Shown one piece after another: positions 16,044 through 24,059 of a stretch of DNA of 41,632 nucleotides; the stretch's first letter is position 1; every line of letters starts with the position of its first letter. Source of the DNA: Dyella sp. EPa41. Lineage in GTDB: Bacteria; Pseudomonadota; Gammaproteobacteria; Xanthomonadales; Rhodanobacteraceae. The notes beneath the pieces are model-generated. The model saw only the letters and a program-made list of their open reading frames with translations. It did no database searches and was not told where the DNA came from. A program made the position numbers and the translations under genes. The DNA lies in NCBI RefSeq assembly GCF_016586165.1, contig NZ_BCPR01000040.1:1-41632 (forward strand), written 5' to 3'.

Positions 16044-17629
16044 GCGTGGACTCCAAGGTCGTCGACGCACCACACGCCATCGATGCAACGCGCGACGCCG
16101 CCCGGGTTGTGATCGCGCAGTTCCGGCGGCAACTGGTGCTCGGGCACGTTGTCGTAGCAGTGCAGGGCGGTGAAGCGCGTGATCGCCGCGGGCATGCCCA
16201 CGGCGGTGAAGCCGGGGTGGCCGGTGCTCGGATACGGGCCGCCATGGTTCATGGCCGGGCTCACCGCGACGCCGGTAGGCATGCGGTTGCCGATCAAGCG
16301 GCCAACGCGCGGACGCAGGGCATGCGCCACCTTTGCCCAGGCGTCGTCGTCGCTGCCGTCGTTGGCGGTGTAGAGCGTGCCGGTGAGGTTGCCCTCGAAC
16401 GCCGATGCCACCTGGGCCATCTGCTCGACACCCTTCACGCGCACCAGCAGGCTCACGGGGCCAAAGGCCTCGGTCTGCAATGCCTTCGAATCACGCAGGA
16501 AGCGTTCCGCGTCGACGCTCAGCAGGGTGGGCGCATAGCGGTAACCGGGCGAACCAGCCTGGCCGCCGGCCAGCTCTTCCGCGCCCGCCTTGCGCAGCGT
16601 GGCGACGCTGCCCTGCAGGTGATCGAGCACGCCGCGCGAGAACAGCACGGCGGGTGCGGCGCCTGCGAAATGCCTTGCTGCTTCCGCCACGAATGCGTCG
16701 CCGGCTTTGCTCTGCGGCACGATCACGACGCCGGGGTTGGTGCAGAACTGGCCGCTGCCCATGGTGCACGACGCGAAGAATTCCTGGGCCAGCGCCGTGC
16801 CGCGTTCGGCCAGCGCGCCCGGCAGCAGGAACACGGGATTGACGCTGGAAAGCTCGACGTAGGCCGGTACGCCGGCGGCATCCGCCGCGGCTTTCAAGGC
16901 CAGGCCGCCGGCGCGGCTGCCGGTGAAGCCGATGGCGCCGAGACGTGCATCGCCCGCGACCTTCGTGCCGATGGCGTTGTCGAAGTGGTAGAGCATCTGC
17001 ACGGCCGCGGGCGGCAAACCGGCCTGCTTCAGTGCCGCGAAGGCCAGTCGCGCGAGGCGTTCGCTGGTGGCCGGGTGCGAGGGATGGGCCTTGGCGATCA
17101 CCGGATTGCGCGCGGCGATGGCGGAGGCGAAATCGCTGCCCGCGATCGCGTTGAACGCGAACGGGAAGTTGTTGGGGCCGAACACCAGCACCGGCTTGTT
17201 CAGCGGGGCGCGATGCGCGCGCAGGTTCGCCGCGGTATCGATTACCGGCTGCGTCCAAGCGAGGCCGCGCACCGCCTTGGCCGCGAGGCGCAGCTGGTTG
17301 GTGGTGCGTGGCAGCTCCACCGCGGAAAGGCGCGGCTGCCTCGGCAGGGCGGTTTCCGCGTTGGCCAGCTCCACCAGCATCTCGGCGTCCGCCTCGATGC
17401 CTGCGGCATAGGCCTCGAGAAACGCCGCGATGCTTTCCGGCGGCGTGGCGGCGAGTTCGTCTGCTACCGCGCAGGCGGCGGCGAGCGCCGCCTCGACGTC
17501 GGCCTCTCCGCAGATCGGATAGCTCGGACCGATCGCTTCGCCCGTGGTGGGATTCTCCGCGCGGAACTCGCCCAGCAGCTGGCGCGCCGCACGCCATTCG
17601 CCATCGATCAACAGGGGTTGTACGGCCAT
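16040..17629 (-). CDS. lhpG: Alpha-ketoglutarate semialdehyde (2,5-dioxovalerate) dehydrogenase
   Basis: 529-residue aldehyde dehydrogenase that would oxidise alpha-ketoglutarate semialdehyde to 2-oxoglutarate, the last step of hydroxyproline breakdown. Catalytic Cys296 lies in GSGQFCTNPG, general base Glu259 in VELSSVNP, and the Asn of GPNNFPF (about 153-154) fits the oxyanion site. The GQFCTNPG form and length are typical of NADP-preferring semialdehyde dehydrogenases of this subgroup. Its start is one base after the stop of the deaminase gene and its end overlaps the M24 start by four bases, so translation is coupled. The gene context makes a general sugar-acid role (arabinose or glucarate pathways) less likely, though the same enzyme serves those routes. 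Confidence 0.9.
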   Translation of the reverse strand: MAVQPLLIDGEWRAARQLLGEFRAENPTTGEAIGPSYPICGEADVEAALAAACAVADELAATPPESIAAFLEAYAAGIEADAEMLVELANAETALPRQPRLSAVELPRTTNQLRLAAKAVRGLAWTQPVIDTAANLRAHRAPLNKPVLVFGPNNFPFAFNAIAGSDFASAIAARNPVIAKAHPSHPATSERLARLAFAALKQAGLPPAAVQMLYHFDNAIGTKVAGDARLGAIGFTGSRAGGLALKAAADAAGVPAYVELSSVNPVFLLPGALAERGTALAQEFFASCTMGSGQFCTNPGVVIVPQSKAGDAFVAEAARHFAGAAPAVLFSRGVLDHLQGSVATLRKAGAEELAGGQAGSPGYRYAPTLLSVDAERFLRDSKALQTEAFGPVSLLVRVKGVEQMAQVASAFEGNLTGTLYTANDGSDDDAWAKVAHALRPRVGRLIGNRMPTGVAVSPAMNHGGPYPSTGHPGFTAVGMPAAITRFTALHCYDNVPEHQLPPELRDHNPGGVARCIDGVWCVDDLGVHA

Positions 17630-17630
17630 G

Positions 17631-18536
17631 TCAGATCACCGGTGCGTGGGCGATGGCATGATCGATCACGCGAAGCGCGGCTTCACGCTCGGCACCGTCC
17701 ATCGCCAGACGCGGTGCGCGTACGCGTTCGCTGCCCATGCCCACCTTTTCCTGCACCAGCTTGATGAGCTGCACGAACTTGGGCACGGTATCCAGGCGCA
17801 GCAGCGGCAGGAACCAAGCGTACAACTCGGCGGCTGCATCGGCACCGCCGTCGCGTGCCAGCTCGAACAGCTTCACGGATTCCTTCGGATAGGCATTCAC
17901 GAGGCCCGCGATCCAGCCACGCGCGCCCATCGCCACGCCTTCGACGATGGCGTCGTCCATGCCGACCAGCAGTTCCAGGCGATGGCCCAGCAGCGAGCGC
18001 AACGCCGCGAAGCGGCGCACATCGCCGGAAGACTCCTTCACCGCCTGCACGTTCGGGAACTCATGCGCGAGCTCGGCGATCTGCTCCGGCGAGAAGTCGG
18101 TCTTGTAGGCGATCGGGTTGTTGTAGAGCATGCACGGCAGGTCGGTCGCCGCGATCACCGCGCGCAGGTGCGCGCCCATCTCGCGCCAGTCGGTGGAGTA
18201 CACGTAGGGCGGCAGCACCATCAGGCCGGAGGCGCCAAGTGCCTTTGCTTCGCGCGCCAGGCGCACGGCTTCGTCGGTGGAGAGCGCGGCGATGCCGGGA
18301 ATCACCGGCGCACGGCCTTCCAGCGCCTTTACCAGCGTGCGGATGATGGCGAGCTTTTCGTCGAAGGTGAGCGTGGCCGCTTCGCCCAGCGAGCCGAGCG
18401 GGACGATGCCCTTGCAGCCGTCATCGATCAGCCTGCGCGCATGCTTGGCGAGGAAGTCGTGATCGACCTGGCCGTCGGCGGTGAACGGCGTGGTGATGGC
18501 GGGAATGACCCCGCGCCAGATGGATGCGTTGCTCAT
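17631..18536 (-). CDS. lhpC: 1-pyrroline-4-hydroxy-2-carboxylate deaminase (DapA superfamily)
   Basis: 301-residue (beta/alpha)8 aldolase-family enzyme. Schiff-base Lys167 lies in QAVKESSGD and the catalytic Tyr138 in MLYNNP, as in dihydrodipicolinate synthases. In hydroxyproline clusters this paralogue deaminates 1-pyrroline-4-hydroxy-2-carboxylate to alpha-ketoglutarate semialdehyde. I favour that over lysine biosynthesis because it is packed between the dehydrogenase subunits (two-base gap upstream) and the semialdehyde dehydrogenase (one-base gap downstream). KDG dehydratase or N-acetylneuraminate lyase roles are not supported by the neighbours. Confidence 0.9.
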   Translation of the reverse strand: MSNASIWRGVIPAITTPFTADGQVDHDFLAKHARRLIDDGCKGIVPLGSLGEAATLTFDEKLAIIRTLVKALEGRAPVIPGIAALSTDEAVRLAREAKALGASGLMVLPPYVYSTDWREMGAHLRAVIAATDLPCMLYNNPIAYKTDFSPEQIAELAHEFPNVQAVKESSGDVRRFAALRSLLGHRLELLVGMDDAIVEGVAMGARGWIAGLVNAYPKESVKLFELARDGGADAAAELYAWFLPLLRLDTVPKFVQLIKLVQEKVGMGSERVRAPRLAMDGAEREAALRVIDHAIAHAPVI

Positions 18537-18538
18537 GA

Positions 18539-19825
18539 TCAGCTACCTCGGTATGCGTCGTCAGAAGGAAGGGTGGTAAGCCCGGCCAGCGTGGCCAGAC
18601 GGGCGGGGAAGATGGGAGGGCGCGCGCCATCGCGCGGGAAGCGCCCGAGTTCGGCCAGCGCCGTGCCGCAGATGCGTCCCTGGCAGGCGCCCATGCCGCA
18701 GCGCGTGGCGAGCTTGGCGGCGCGCGCGTTGGTGAAGCCGCCGAGTTCACCCAGCGTGACGTCTTCGCAGCGGCAGATCAGCGTGCTGTCTTCTGCCAGT
18801 GCGTGCAGGCGTGGATCGAGTGCGAAGTGCCGTGACAGCAACGCACCGAAGCGCCGCTCGCGATCGCGCTGCGGCAACAACGCATGCGCCGCCACGCTGT
18901 GTCCGGTGGCGACATGGCCCGCCATGGCGCCTTCGAGCCGCGCCACCGCCAGCCCGCCGATGCCACCGGCTTCGCCCGCGGCGTACACGCCGCCCACGCT
19001 GGTGCGCAGCAGCCTGTCCACGCTGACGTGGGGATGCGGGCCGAGATAGTCCATCGCGCAGCCCAGCAACTGGGCCAGCTCGGTATTGGGCACCAGGCCG
19101 TAACCCACCGCGAGCAGATCGCAGTCGAGCGCCTGCGTTCCCGTCGGTGTCTCGATATCCACGCGTTGCACGCCATCGCCGCCGTGCGCACGACGCACGA
19201 AGGAACCGAGCCGGTAAGGCACGCCGGCCAGGCGAAGACGCAGTCCGATCGCCTGCACGGCGCGCGCGGGCCAGTGGCGAAGCTGCCTGGCGAACGCGTG
19301 CACGACGGCCGCGGGCGCCTGTTCGTAGATGCCGAGCACGCGCGCACCGTGCTTGCGCAAGGTATCGGCCGCGGCGAGCAGCAAGGGGCCGCTGCCGGCG
19401 ATCACCACGCGCTTGCCGGCGACGGGCCAGCCCTGCTTGGCGAGCGCCTGCAGACCTCCGGCGCCCGTGACGCCGGGCAAGGTCCAGCCGGAGAAGGGCA
19501 GCAGCAGTTCGCGTGCACCCGTGGCGAGAATCAGCGAGCCGTAGGAGATGAGCCGGCCGCCCTGAGGCGTTTCCACGCGCAGCCCGGACGACTCGACGGC
19601 CACCACGCTGTGGCTGGCCAGCACGTCCACGTCACGCAGTTTGCCGAAGGCTTCGCGTGCGGCACGCGGTGCTTCGCGGCGCACGTCGTGGCGCCACACC
19701 TGTCCGCCAGGGCGTGGCTGCGCGTCGATCAGGCCCACGCGCGCGCCGTGTGCCGCGGCGGTCTGGGCCGCCGCGAGGCCCGCGGGGCCCGCGCCTGCCA
19801 CCAACACGTCGTAACGGTCAGGCAT
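18539..19825 (-). CDS. D-hydroxyproline dehydrogenase, NAD(P)/FAD-type subunit with 2Fe-2S site
   Basis: 428 residues. An N-terminal dinucleotide-binding motif G11-A-G13-P-A-G16, a second Rossmann motif AGSGPLL in the middle, and a C-terminal BFD-like iron-sulfur domain with Cys351, Cys353, Cys376 and Cys381 (CRC...TRCGMGAC). This matches the large subunit of heteromeric D-hydroxyproline dehydrogenase and of opine/octopine oxidases. It would pass electrons from the substrate-binding flavin subunit to the respiratory chain. Its ATG overlaps the ferredoxin-like gene stop by eight bases. The substrate is assigned from the operon: the epimerase, deaminase and semialdehyde dehydrogenase are all present. 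Confidence 0.87.
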   Translation of the reverse strand: MPDRYDVLVAGAGPAGLAAAQTAAAHGARVGLIDAQPRPGGQVWRHDVRREAPRAAREAFGKLRDVDVLASHSVVAVESSGLRVETPQGGRLISYGSLILATGARELLLPFSGWTLPGVTGAGGLQALAKQGWPVAGKRVVIAGSGPLLLAAADTLRKHGARVLGIYEQAPAAVVHAFARQLRHWPARAVQAIGLRLRLAGVPYRLGSFVRRAHGGDGVQRVDIETPTGTQALDCDLLAVGYGLVPNTELAQLLGCAMDYLGPHPHVSVDRLLRTSVGGVYAAGEAGGIGGLAVARLEGAMAGHVATGHSVAAHALLPQRDRERRFGALLSRHFALDPRLHALAEDSTLICRCEDVTLGELGGFTNARAAKLATRCGMGACQGRICGTALAELGRFPRDGARPPIFPARLATLAGLTTLPSDDAYRGS

Positions 19826-20063
19826 CGGTCGTCACCTGCATGCCTTCCGTCACGGCCGTCATGCACGCGCGCACGTGGGCGACACCATCCACCTGCACAC
19901 GGCATTCGAAGCACACGCCCATGCCGCACAGCGGTGCGCGCCGGGTATCACTCACCGAGCGGCGGAATTGCATCGTCACCTGCGCTACGGCCGCCGCCAC
20001 GCTGGCGCCTGCGGGCACTTCCACCGGCAAGCCGTTCACGCTGAGCTTGACCTGCGCGCTCAT
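19818..20063 (-). CDS. Small 2Fe-2S ferredoxin-like subunit of D-hydroxyproline dehydrogenase
   Basis: 81-residue protein with a plant-ferredoxin-type cluster motif: Cys46, Cys51, Cys54 and Cys67 (PLCGMGVCFEC...RAC). It lacks the rest of a redox enzyme and is the third subunit of heteromeric amine dehydrogenases of this type. The reading frame extends far upstream, but the true start is the ATG at 20063, which overlaps the preceding stop as ATGA; translation above that point only mirrors the neighbouring gene. It sits exactly between the two flavin subunits. Confidence 0.88.
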   Translation of the reverse strand: MSAQVKLSVNGLPVEVPAGASVAAAVAQVTMQFRRSVSDTRRAPLCGMGVCFECRVQVDGVAHVRACMTAVTEGMQVTTDA

Positions 20064-21172
20064 GCGGCCATCCTCCGCGGCGAATAGGGCGCCGGGTCGA
20101 TGGCGGGCTGGCGCCCCTGGACCAGGTCGATCATCAGTTTCGCGCTGCCCAGCGCGGTGGTGACGCCGAGGCCTTCGTGACCGGCCGCCACCCATTGGTC
20201 CGTCGCGCCGGGCACGGCCCCGAGATATGGACGTCCATCCGGCGTGGTCGGCCGGAAGCCGGTCCAGATGCGCACCGCTTGCAGTTCGCGCAGCCTGGGC
20301 ACGAAGGCAAAGCTGCGCTCGAGCATGCGTTGCACCATCGACGGCGATACGGCAGCGTCGGTCGCGCTGAATTCGCGGGAGGAGCCGATCAGGATCTGTC
20401 CGGTCGGCCGCGGTTGTACGTTGAAGGCGACGCTGCTGTCGGCATCGCCGTGGGCGCTGTCCGCATAACCGAGTTCCAGCAGCTGGTGACGCACCAGCCC
20501 GGGATAGCGATCGGTGATGACAAGATGGCCCTTGCGCCCGCGCATCGGCAGCATCGGCAACAACGCGGGCAGGGCGCATCCGGTAGCGACCAGCACGGGG
20601 CCGGCGAGGCGCGTGCCGTCGTCGAGTTGCGCGCCGCTGCGTGGCAGTGCCAGCACGCGCCGTCCGGCGTACAGTCGCGCGCCGCGCGATTGCGCGCGCT
20701 TCACAAGGTGATCCGCCACGCGCGGCGGGTACACCACCGCTTCGCGCGGCACCAGCAGGCCGCCGGCCAATCCCGGCGCCAGCGCGGGCTCGAGTTCGTA
20801 CAACGCCCCGGCGTCGACCACGCGAGCCTCGACGCCTGCCGTATTCAGGCGCGCGACGCGCGTGCCCGCGGCTGCCAGTTCATCGTCGTTGCGGGCCACC
20901 CATAGCGTGCCGCAGCGGCTGAACTCCGCTACGCCCACATCGGCGAAGGCTTCCCAGTGGTGCAGCGAGTAGTTCGCCAGCGCGAGTTCGGCCGGGTCGT
21001 CGTCCATCGCCACCAGGTGGCCCATGGCGGCGGCCGTGGCGCCACCGCCGATCGGGCCGGGCTCCACGATGGCGACGCGCATGCCTCGGGCGCTGGCTTC
21101 ATCGGCACAACTGGCGCCGATGATGCCGGCGCCTATGACGATCAGGTCGAAGCTGGCGACGGTGCCGCTCAT
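20060..21172 (-). CDS. lhpB: D-hydroxyproline dehydrogenase, DadA-like flavin subunit
   Basis: 370-residue FAD-dependent amine oxidoreductase of the DAO/GlyDH fold: nucleotide-binding motif G14-A-G16-I-I-G19 at the N-terminus and the C-terminal [13 protein letters not shown] and [16 protein letters not shown] blocks that close the flavin site. It would oxidise cis-4-hydroxy-D-proline to 1-pyrroline-4-hydroxy-2-carboxylate. The start is the ATG at 21172, overlapping the epimerase stop as ATGA; the longer open frame to 21895 runs antiphase inside the epimerase and is rejected. D-proline or other D-amino acids are possible side substrates. Confidence 0.9.
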   Translation of the reverse strand: MSGTVASFDLIVIGAGIIGASCADEASARGMRVAIVEPGPIGGGATAAAMGHLVAMDDDPAELALANYSLHHWEAFADVGVAEFSRCGTLWVARNDDELAAAGTRVARLNTAGVEARVVDAGALYELEPALAPGLAGGLLVPREAVVYPPRVADHLVKRAQSRGARLYAGRRVLALPRSGAQLDDGTRLAGPVLVATGCALPALLPMLPMRGRKGHLVITDRYPGLVRHQLLELGYADSAHGDADSSVAFNVQPRPTGQILIGSSREFSATDAAVSPSMVQRMLERSFAFVPRLRELQAVRIWTGFRPTTPDGRPYLGAVPGATDQWVAAGHEGLGVTTALGSAKLMIDLVQGRQPAIDPAPYSPRRMAA

Positions 21173-22110
21173 TCCGCTCCGCTGCCCCAGGTGAAGACAT
21201 CGGCCTCGTCGAACAACAGCGTGCTGCGCGCGACCACGAAGGCCGTGCCGGTGATCTGCGGACGCACGCCTTGGGTACCCGGTGTGTAGCGGCCCTCGAA
21301 CACGCTGCCGAGGATGCTTTCCTGCTGCCAGGCCTCGCCCGGCGCGAGCTTGCCGTCCGCGGCGAGGCACGCCAGTTTGGCGCTGGTGCCGGTGCCGCAC
21401 GGCGAACGGTCGTAGGCAAGACCGGGGCACAACACGAAGTTCCGGCCGTCCAGTCCAGCGACCGGAGACTTCGTGTTGACCTCGATGTGATCGATCTCGC
21501 CGCCATGGGCGCCGGTGATGTGGTTGGCTTCGAGCGCGCGGCGGATGGCTTCGGTGTAGGTGGTGAGTTCGCGCTGGTGACGGATCTCCAGCGGCAACGG
21601 CGTGTCCTTCGTGATGAAGAACCAGTTGCCGCCCCAGGCGATGTCTCCGGTGACCGTGCCGTAGCCGGGCACGTCGACGCTGACGTCCTTGGCGTGACGA
21701 TAGCTTTCGACGTTGTCGATGGTGACGCGGTCGTCTTCGTGCAGCGTCGCGCCGACGATGCCGACCGGTGTTTCTATCTTGTGCGTGCCCGGGCCGATGC
21801 GACCCATGTGCTGCAGTGTGCGTACGAGCCCGATGGTGCCGTGGCCGCACATGCCGAGATACGAGACGTTGTTGAAGTAGATCACTCCCGCGCACGCGTC
21901 GGCCGTCTGCGGCGGCAACAGCAGCGCGCCGACCACCGTGCTCGATCCGCGCGGTTCGCAGGCAATGGCGCTGCGCCAGCGGTCGAAGTCACGACGGAAG
22001 CGCTCGCGTTGCTCCATCAGCGTGCCACTGCCCAGGTCGGGAAAGCCGGCGATGACCACGCGGGTGGGTTCGCCGCCGGTGTGTGAGTCGATCACGTCTA
22101 TGGTATGCAT
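21169..22110 (-). CDS. lhpA: 4-hydroxyproline 2-epimerase (proline racemase family)
   Basis: 313-residue cofactor-independent epimerase turning trans-4-hydroxy-L-proline into cis-4-hydroxy-D-proline. Both catalytic cysteines are present, Cys88 in MCGHG and Cys238 in SPCGTG, which separates it from trans-3-hydroxyproline dehydratases (Cys/Thr pair). Asp234 precedes the second Cys as in active members. The ATG at 22110 has GAGGA eight bases upstream; the open frame to 22242 carries no family sequence. It is the first gene of the operon, and every following gene is coupled by overlap or a gap of at most two bases. Proline racemase is the alternative, but the complete hydroxyproline pathway downstream makes it unlikely. 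Confidence 0.92.
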   Translation of the reverse strand: MHTIDVIDSHTGGEPTRVVIAGFPDLGSGTLMEQRERFRRDFDRWRSAIACEPRGSSTVVGALLLPPQTADACAGVIYFNNVSYLGMCGHGTIGLVRTLQHMGRIGPGTHKIETPVGIVGATLHEDDRVTIDNVESYRHAKDVSVDVPGYGTVTGDIAWGGNWFFITKDTPLPLEIRHQRELTTYTEAIRRALEANHITGAHGGEIDHIEVNTKSPVAGLDGRNFVLCPGLAYDRSPCGTGTSAKLACLAADGKLAPGEAWQQESILGSVFEGRYTPGTQGVRPQITGTAFVVARSTLLFDEADVFTWGSGAE

Positions 22111-22208
22111 GGTGCCTATCCTCGCGTCGCCTGCGCTTGGGCGTCTAGAAACGCTTGTCACCGGGGGATGCGGAAATCGGCACAATGAAAAACCTCGTGG
22201 CGGGGCTA

Positions 22209-22224
22209 TGCTGCAATTGCAGCA
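22209..22224. promoter_or_regulatory. Perfect 16-bp palindrome in the divergent hydroxyproline promoter region
   Basis: TGCTGCAATTGCAGCA lies 28 bases before the PAS-AraC gene and about 99 bases before the epimerase start. Perfect dyads of this length between a regulator and its divergent operon often bind a dimeric regulator. Which protein binds it is unknown; AraC proteins more often use direct repeats. Confidence 0.5.
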
Positions 22225-22251
22225 CGGGCTGGCGCATGGCAAGGAGTTTCG

Positions 22252-22998
22252 ATGGGGATGAAGATTTCGGCCGATGAACTTGAAGCGCTATTCGATGCGC
22301 TGCCCGACGTGGTGTTCTTCGTGAAGGACGGCAGCGGGCGGTACACGCACGCCAACCTCACGCTGGTCCGTCGGCTCGGTCTCAAGCATCGCAGTGACGT
22401 GATCGGGCGAGACGTGACCGAGCTGTTCCCGCAATCGTTGGGCGGTTCCTACGCTACGCAGGACCAGCGCGTGCTCGAAGGCGAGGTGATCGAAAACCAG
22501 CTCGAAGTGCACATGTTCCCCAACCGCGTGCCCGGCTGGTGCCTCACCTGCAAGCGGCCCCTGCGACAGCGAGGCGAGGTGCGGGGCATCGTCGGCATCT
22601 CGCGCGACCTAGGCAAGCCGGACGGCCGGCATCCCACCTATGTGCGGCTGCGTCGCGTGCTGGCCCATCTGCAGGAGCATTACGCCGAAGGCGTGCGCGT
22701 GGCGAGGCTCGCGGAGCTGGCGGATCTTTCGGTGGCGCAGCTCGAGCGGCATTTCCGCAAGGTATTCCAGCTCACGCCGCAACAGCTGCAGACCAAGTTG
22801 AGGATCGAAGAAGCCATGCGGCGCCTGCACGGCGAGGACAGCATCGCCGCGATCGGACTGGCTTGCGGCTTTGCCGACCAGAGCGCGTTCGCGCGCCAGT
22901 TCAAGGCGACGGTGGGGATGACGCCACGCGACTATCGAGCCTTGGTATCGGCGCCGGCCAACGGCCGCCGCGCACCGATGGCGGAGCGGGTGTCCTGA
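22252..22998 (+). CDS. PAS-AraC-family transcriptional regulator, likely of the hydroxyproline operon
   Basis: 248 residues. Residues about 8-120 form a PAS domain ([15 protein letters not shown]...GIVGISRDL), which binds a small ligand or cofactor in other proteins. Residues about 135-230 form the double helix-turn-helix AraC domain ([17 protein letters not shown] and [18 protein letters not shown], ending PRDYRA). AAGGAG lies six bases before the ATG at 22252. It is transcribed away from the epimerase, the usual position for the hydroxyproline activator (an AraC-type LhpR in Pseudomonas). The PAS sensory part is notable, and its ligand cannot be read from sequence. Confidence 0.88.
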   Translation: MGMKISADELEALFDALPDVVFFVKDGSGRYTHANLTLVRRLGLKHRSDVIGRDVTELFPQSLGGSYATQDQRVLEGEVIENQLEVHMFPNRVPGWCLTCKRPLRQRGEVRGIVGISRDLGKPDGRHPTYVRLRRVLAHLQEHYAEGVRVARLAELADLSVAQLERHFRKVFQLTPQQLQTKLRIEEAMRRLHGEDSIAAIGLACGFADQSAFARQFKATVGMTPRDYRALVSAPANGRRAPMAERVS

Positions 22999-23064
22999 AT
23001 CGAATGGCCGAACCGGACGTCACCCGAGGCAACCCGGATGACGTCGGAGGCGAACCGGCCTTGC

Positions 23065-23421
23065 TCAGCCGGCGACCCACACGCCCACGTTGAGGTGCCA
23101 GCCATCGTTGCGGCGCTCATAGTGCGGATGCACGTAGTGGTAGCCAGGGCGCTCCGCCTCCCAGTGGCCATGCCTGGCCACGTACTGGTGGCCATCCCAG
23201 TGCCAATAGCCGCGCGCCCAGACGTAGCCAGGGCGAGGCGCCGGTTCGCGTTCCACGATCTCCACCGGTGGCGGCTGTGGCGCCACCACTTCGACGTATT
23301 CGCGCTGCACGACCGGTTCGCGTTCGACGACGACCGGGCGCGGGCGATGAGCCGGTTCCTCGACGACGCAGCCGCTGGCCAGGAGGGTGAGTGCGGTAAG
23401 GGCGATCAGGCGTATCGACAT
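23065..23421 (-). CDS. YXWGXW-repeat lipoprotein
   Basis: 118-residue exported protein. A hydrophobic signal ends in the lipobox LASGC, so it should be a lipoprotein. A Val/Pro/Glu-rich middle precedes Tyr/Trp-rich repeats (GYVWARGYWHWDGHQY, ARHGHW, PGYHYVHPHY) of the YXWGXW family, whose function is unknown. ATG 23421 follows an AAAGGTG-type site; a GTG at 23433 is less likely. It neighbours a related protein on the same strand. Confidence 0.8.
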   Translation of the reverse strand: MSIRLIALTALTLLASGCVVEEPAHRPRPVVVEREPVVQREYVEVVAPQPPPVEIVEREPAPRPGYVWARGYWHWDGHQYVARHGHWEAERPGYHYVHPHYERRNDGWHLNVGVWVAG

Positions 23422-23473
23422 GGTTCTAGGCACCTTTGGATGAAAAAGTCGCAGGACGATGACGGCTCCAGCT

Positions 23474-23501
23474 GAGGCCTGCCTTTCCGTCGGCAGGCCT
23501 C
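23474..23501. terminator. Perfect 10-bp stem-loop between the two YXWGXW genes
   Basis: GAGGCCTGCC / GGCAGGCCTC with an eight-base loop. A TTTTT run follows eleven bases later on the plus strand, but no T run follows on the minus strand, where the neighbouring genes lie. It may be an inefficient terminator of the 23561 gene or a regulatory hairpin for the next one. Confidence 0.4.
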
Positions 23502-23560
23502 CGTGCCGTTAGTTTTTGCTTTTCAGGCAACTACTTGCGATGAGCTGTGGGGCGGCTCGA

Positions 23561-23884
23561 TCAATGGCCCCAGTGGCCATCGTGGAGGCGCCAACCGTCG
23601 CGGTCGTGCTCCCAGCGGGCCGGGCGATAGACGTAGCCCGGGCGTGAGCGCACCCAATAACCGCCGACCCATACATGACGATGGCCTTCCCAGCGCCAAT
23701 AGCCCGGCGCCCACACGTACCCGACGCGCGGGGGCGGCACGACCTCATAGCGCGGCGGCGGCGGAGCCACGTTGATGCCGACCGCGACAGACACGCCAGC
23801 CGCGGCGGTCGGGGCATAGGCGGCGCCTGCGCTGGCGATGCCGAGAACAGCGAGCAGGGCGAGTTTGCGGGTGGTGTTCAACAT
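23561..23884 (-). CDS. YXWGXW-repeat exported protein
   Basis: 107 residues with a Sec signal (cleavage near AYA or AAA, about residues 23-29), then GINVAPPPPRYEVVPPP and repeats GYVWAPGYWRWEGHRHVW, GGYWVRSRPGYVYRPARW and GWRLHDGHWGH. It is a paralogue of the next gene downstream but lacks a clear lipobox. AGGGAGA precedes the ATG at 23884, and this site is part of a 10-base palindrome GGAGATCTCC that could hide it in a hairpin. Function unknown for the family; cell-envelope location is likely. Confidence 0.8.
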   Translation of the reverse strand: MLNTTRKLALLAVLGIASAGAAYAPTAAAGVSVAVGINVAPPPPRYEVVPPPRVGYVWAPGYWRWEGHRHVWVGGYWVRSRPGYVYRPARWEHDRDGWRLHDGHWGH

Positions 23885-24032
23885 GGAGATCTCCCTTGGC
23901 GTCGGCCGCACCACGCGGCCTCAGTCGCGGAAAACGAAGCTTCCCGGCGGTTGTTGACGGGCTTTGCACTGCTTGTTCAGGTTGGTGGAGGGCAGGGTGG
24001 CGTCGCCGTTCAGCTCTTCTTGATGGAAAAAG

Positions 24033-24053
24033 AACGAACGGTCGTGCTATTTT
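24033..24053 (+). promoter_or_regulatory. Candidate operator and extended -10 of the TetR gene
   Basis: An ACGA-acgg-TCGT inverted repeat (24034-24045) is followed by TGC-TATTTT (24046-24053), an extended -10-like element. If used, transcription would begin at or next to the A of the ATG at 24060. Self-repression by the TetR protein would be expected but is not shown. Confidence 0.3.
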
Positions 24054-24059
24054 TCGACC

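Noticed and set aside
17631-18536. Dihydrodipicolinate synthase (lysine biosynthesis)
   Set aside because: Same fold and catalytic residues, but packed inside a hydroxyproline operon, so the deaminase assignment fits better.
20060-21895. A 611-residue form of the DadA-like subunit
   Set aside because: The first 241 codons lie out of frame inside the epimerase gene; the real start is the ATG at 21172, coupled to the epimerase stop.
21169-22110. Proline racemase or trans-3-hydroxyproline dehydratase
   Set aside because: The Cys/Cys pair excludes the dehydratase, and the downstream pathway genes favour 4-hydroxyproline epimerase.
22999-23064. GACGTCA/TGACGTC hairpin between convergent genes
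   Set aside because: Only seven base pairs with a 16-base loop and no T tract; too weak to call a terminator.
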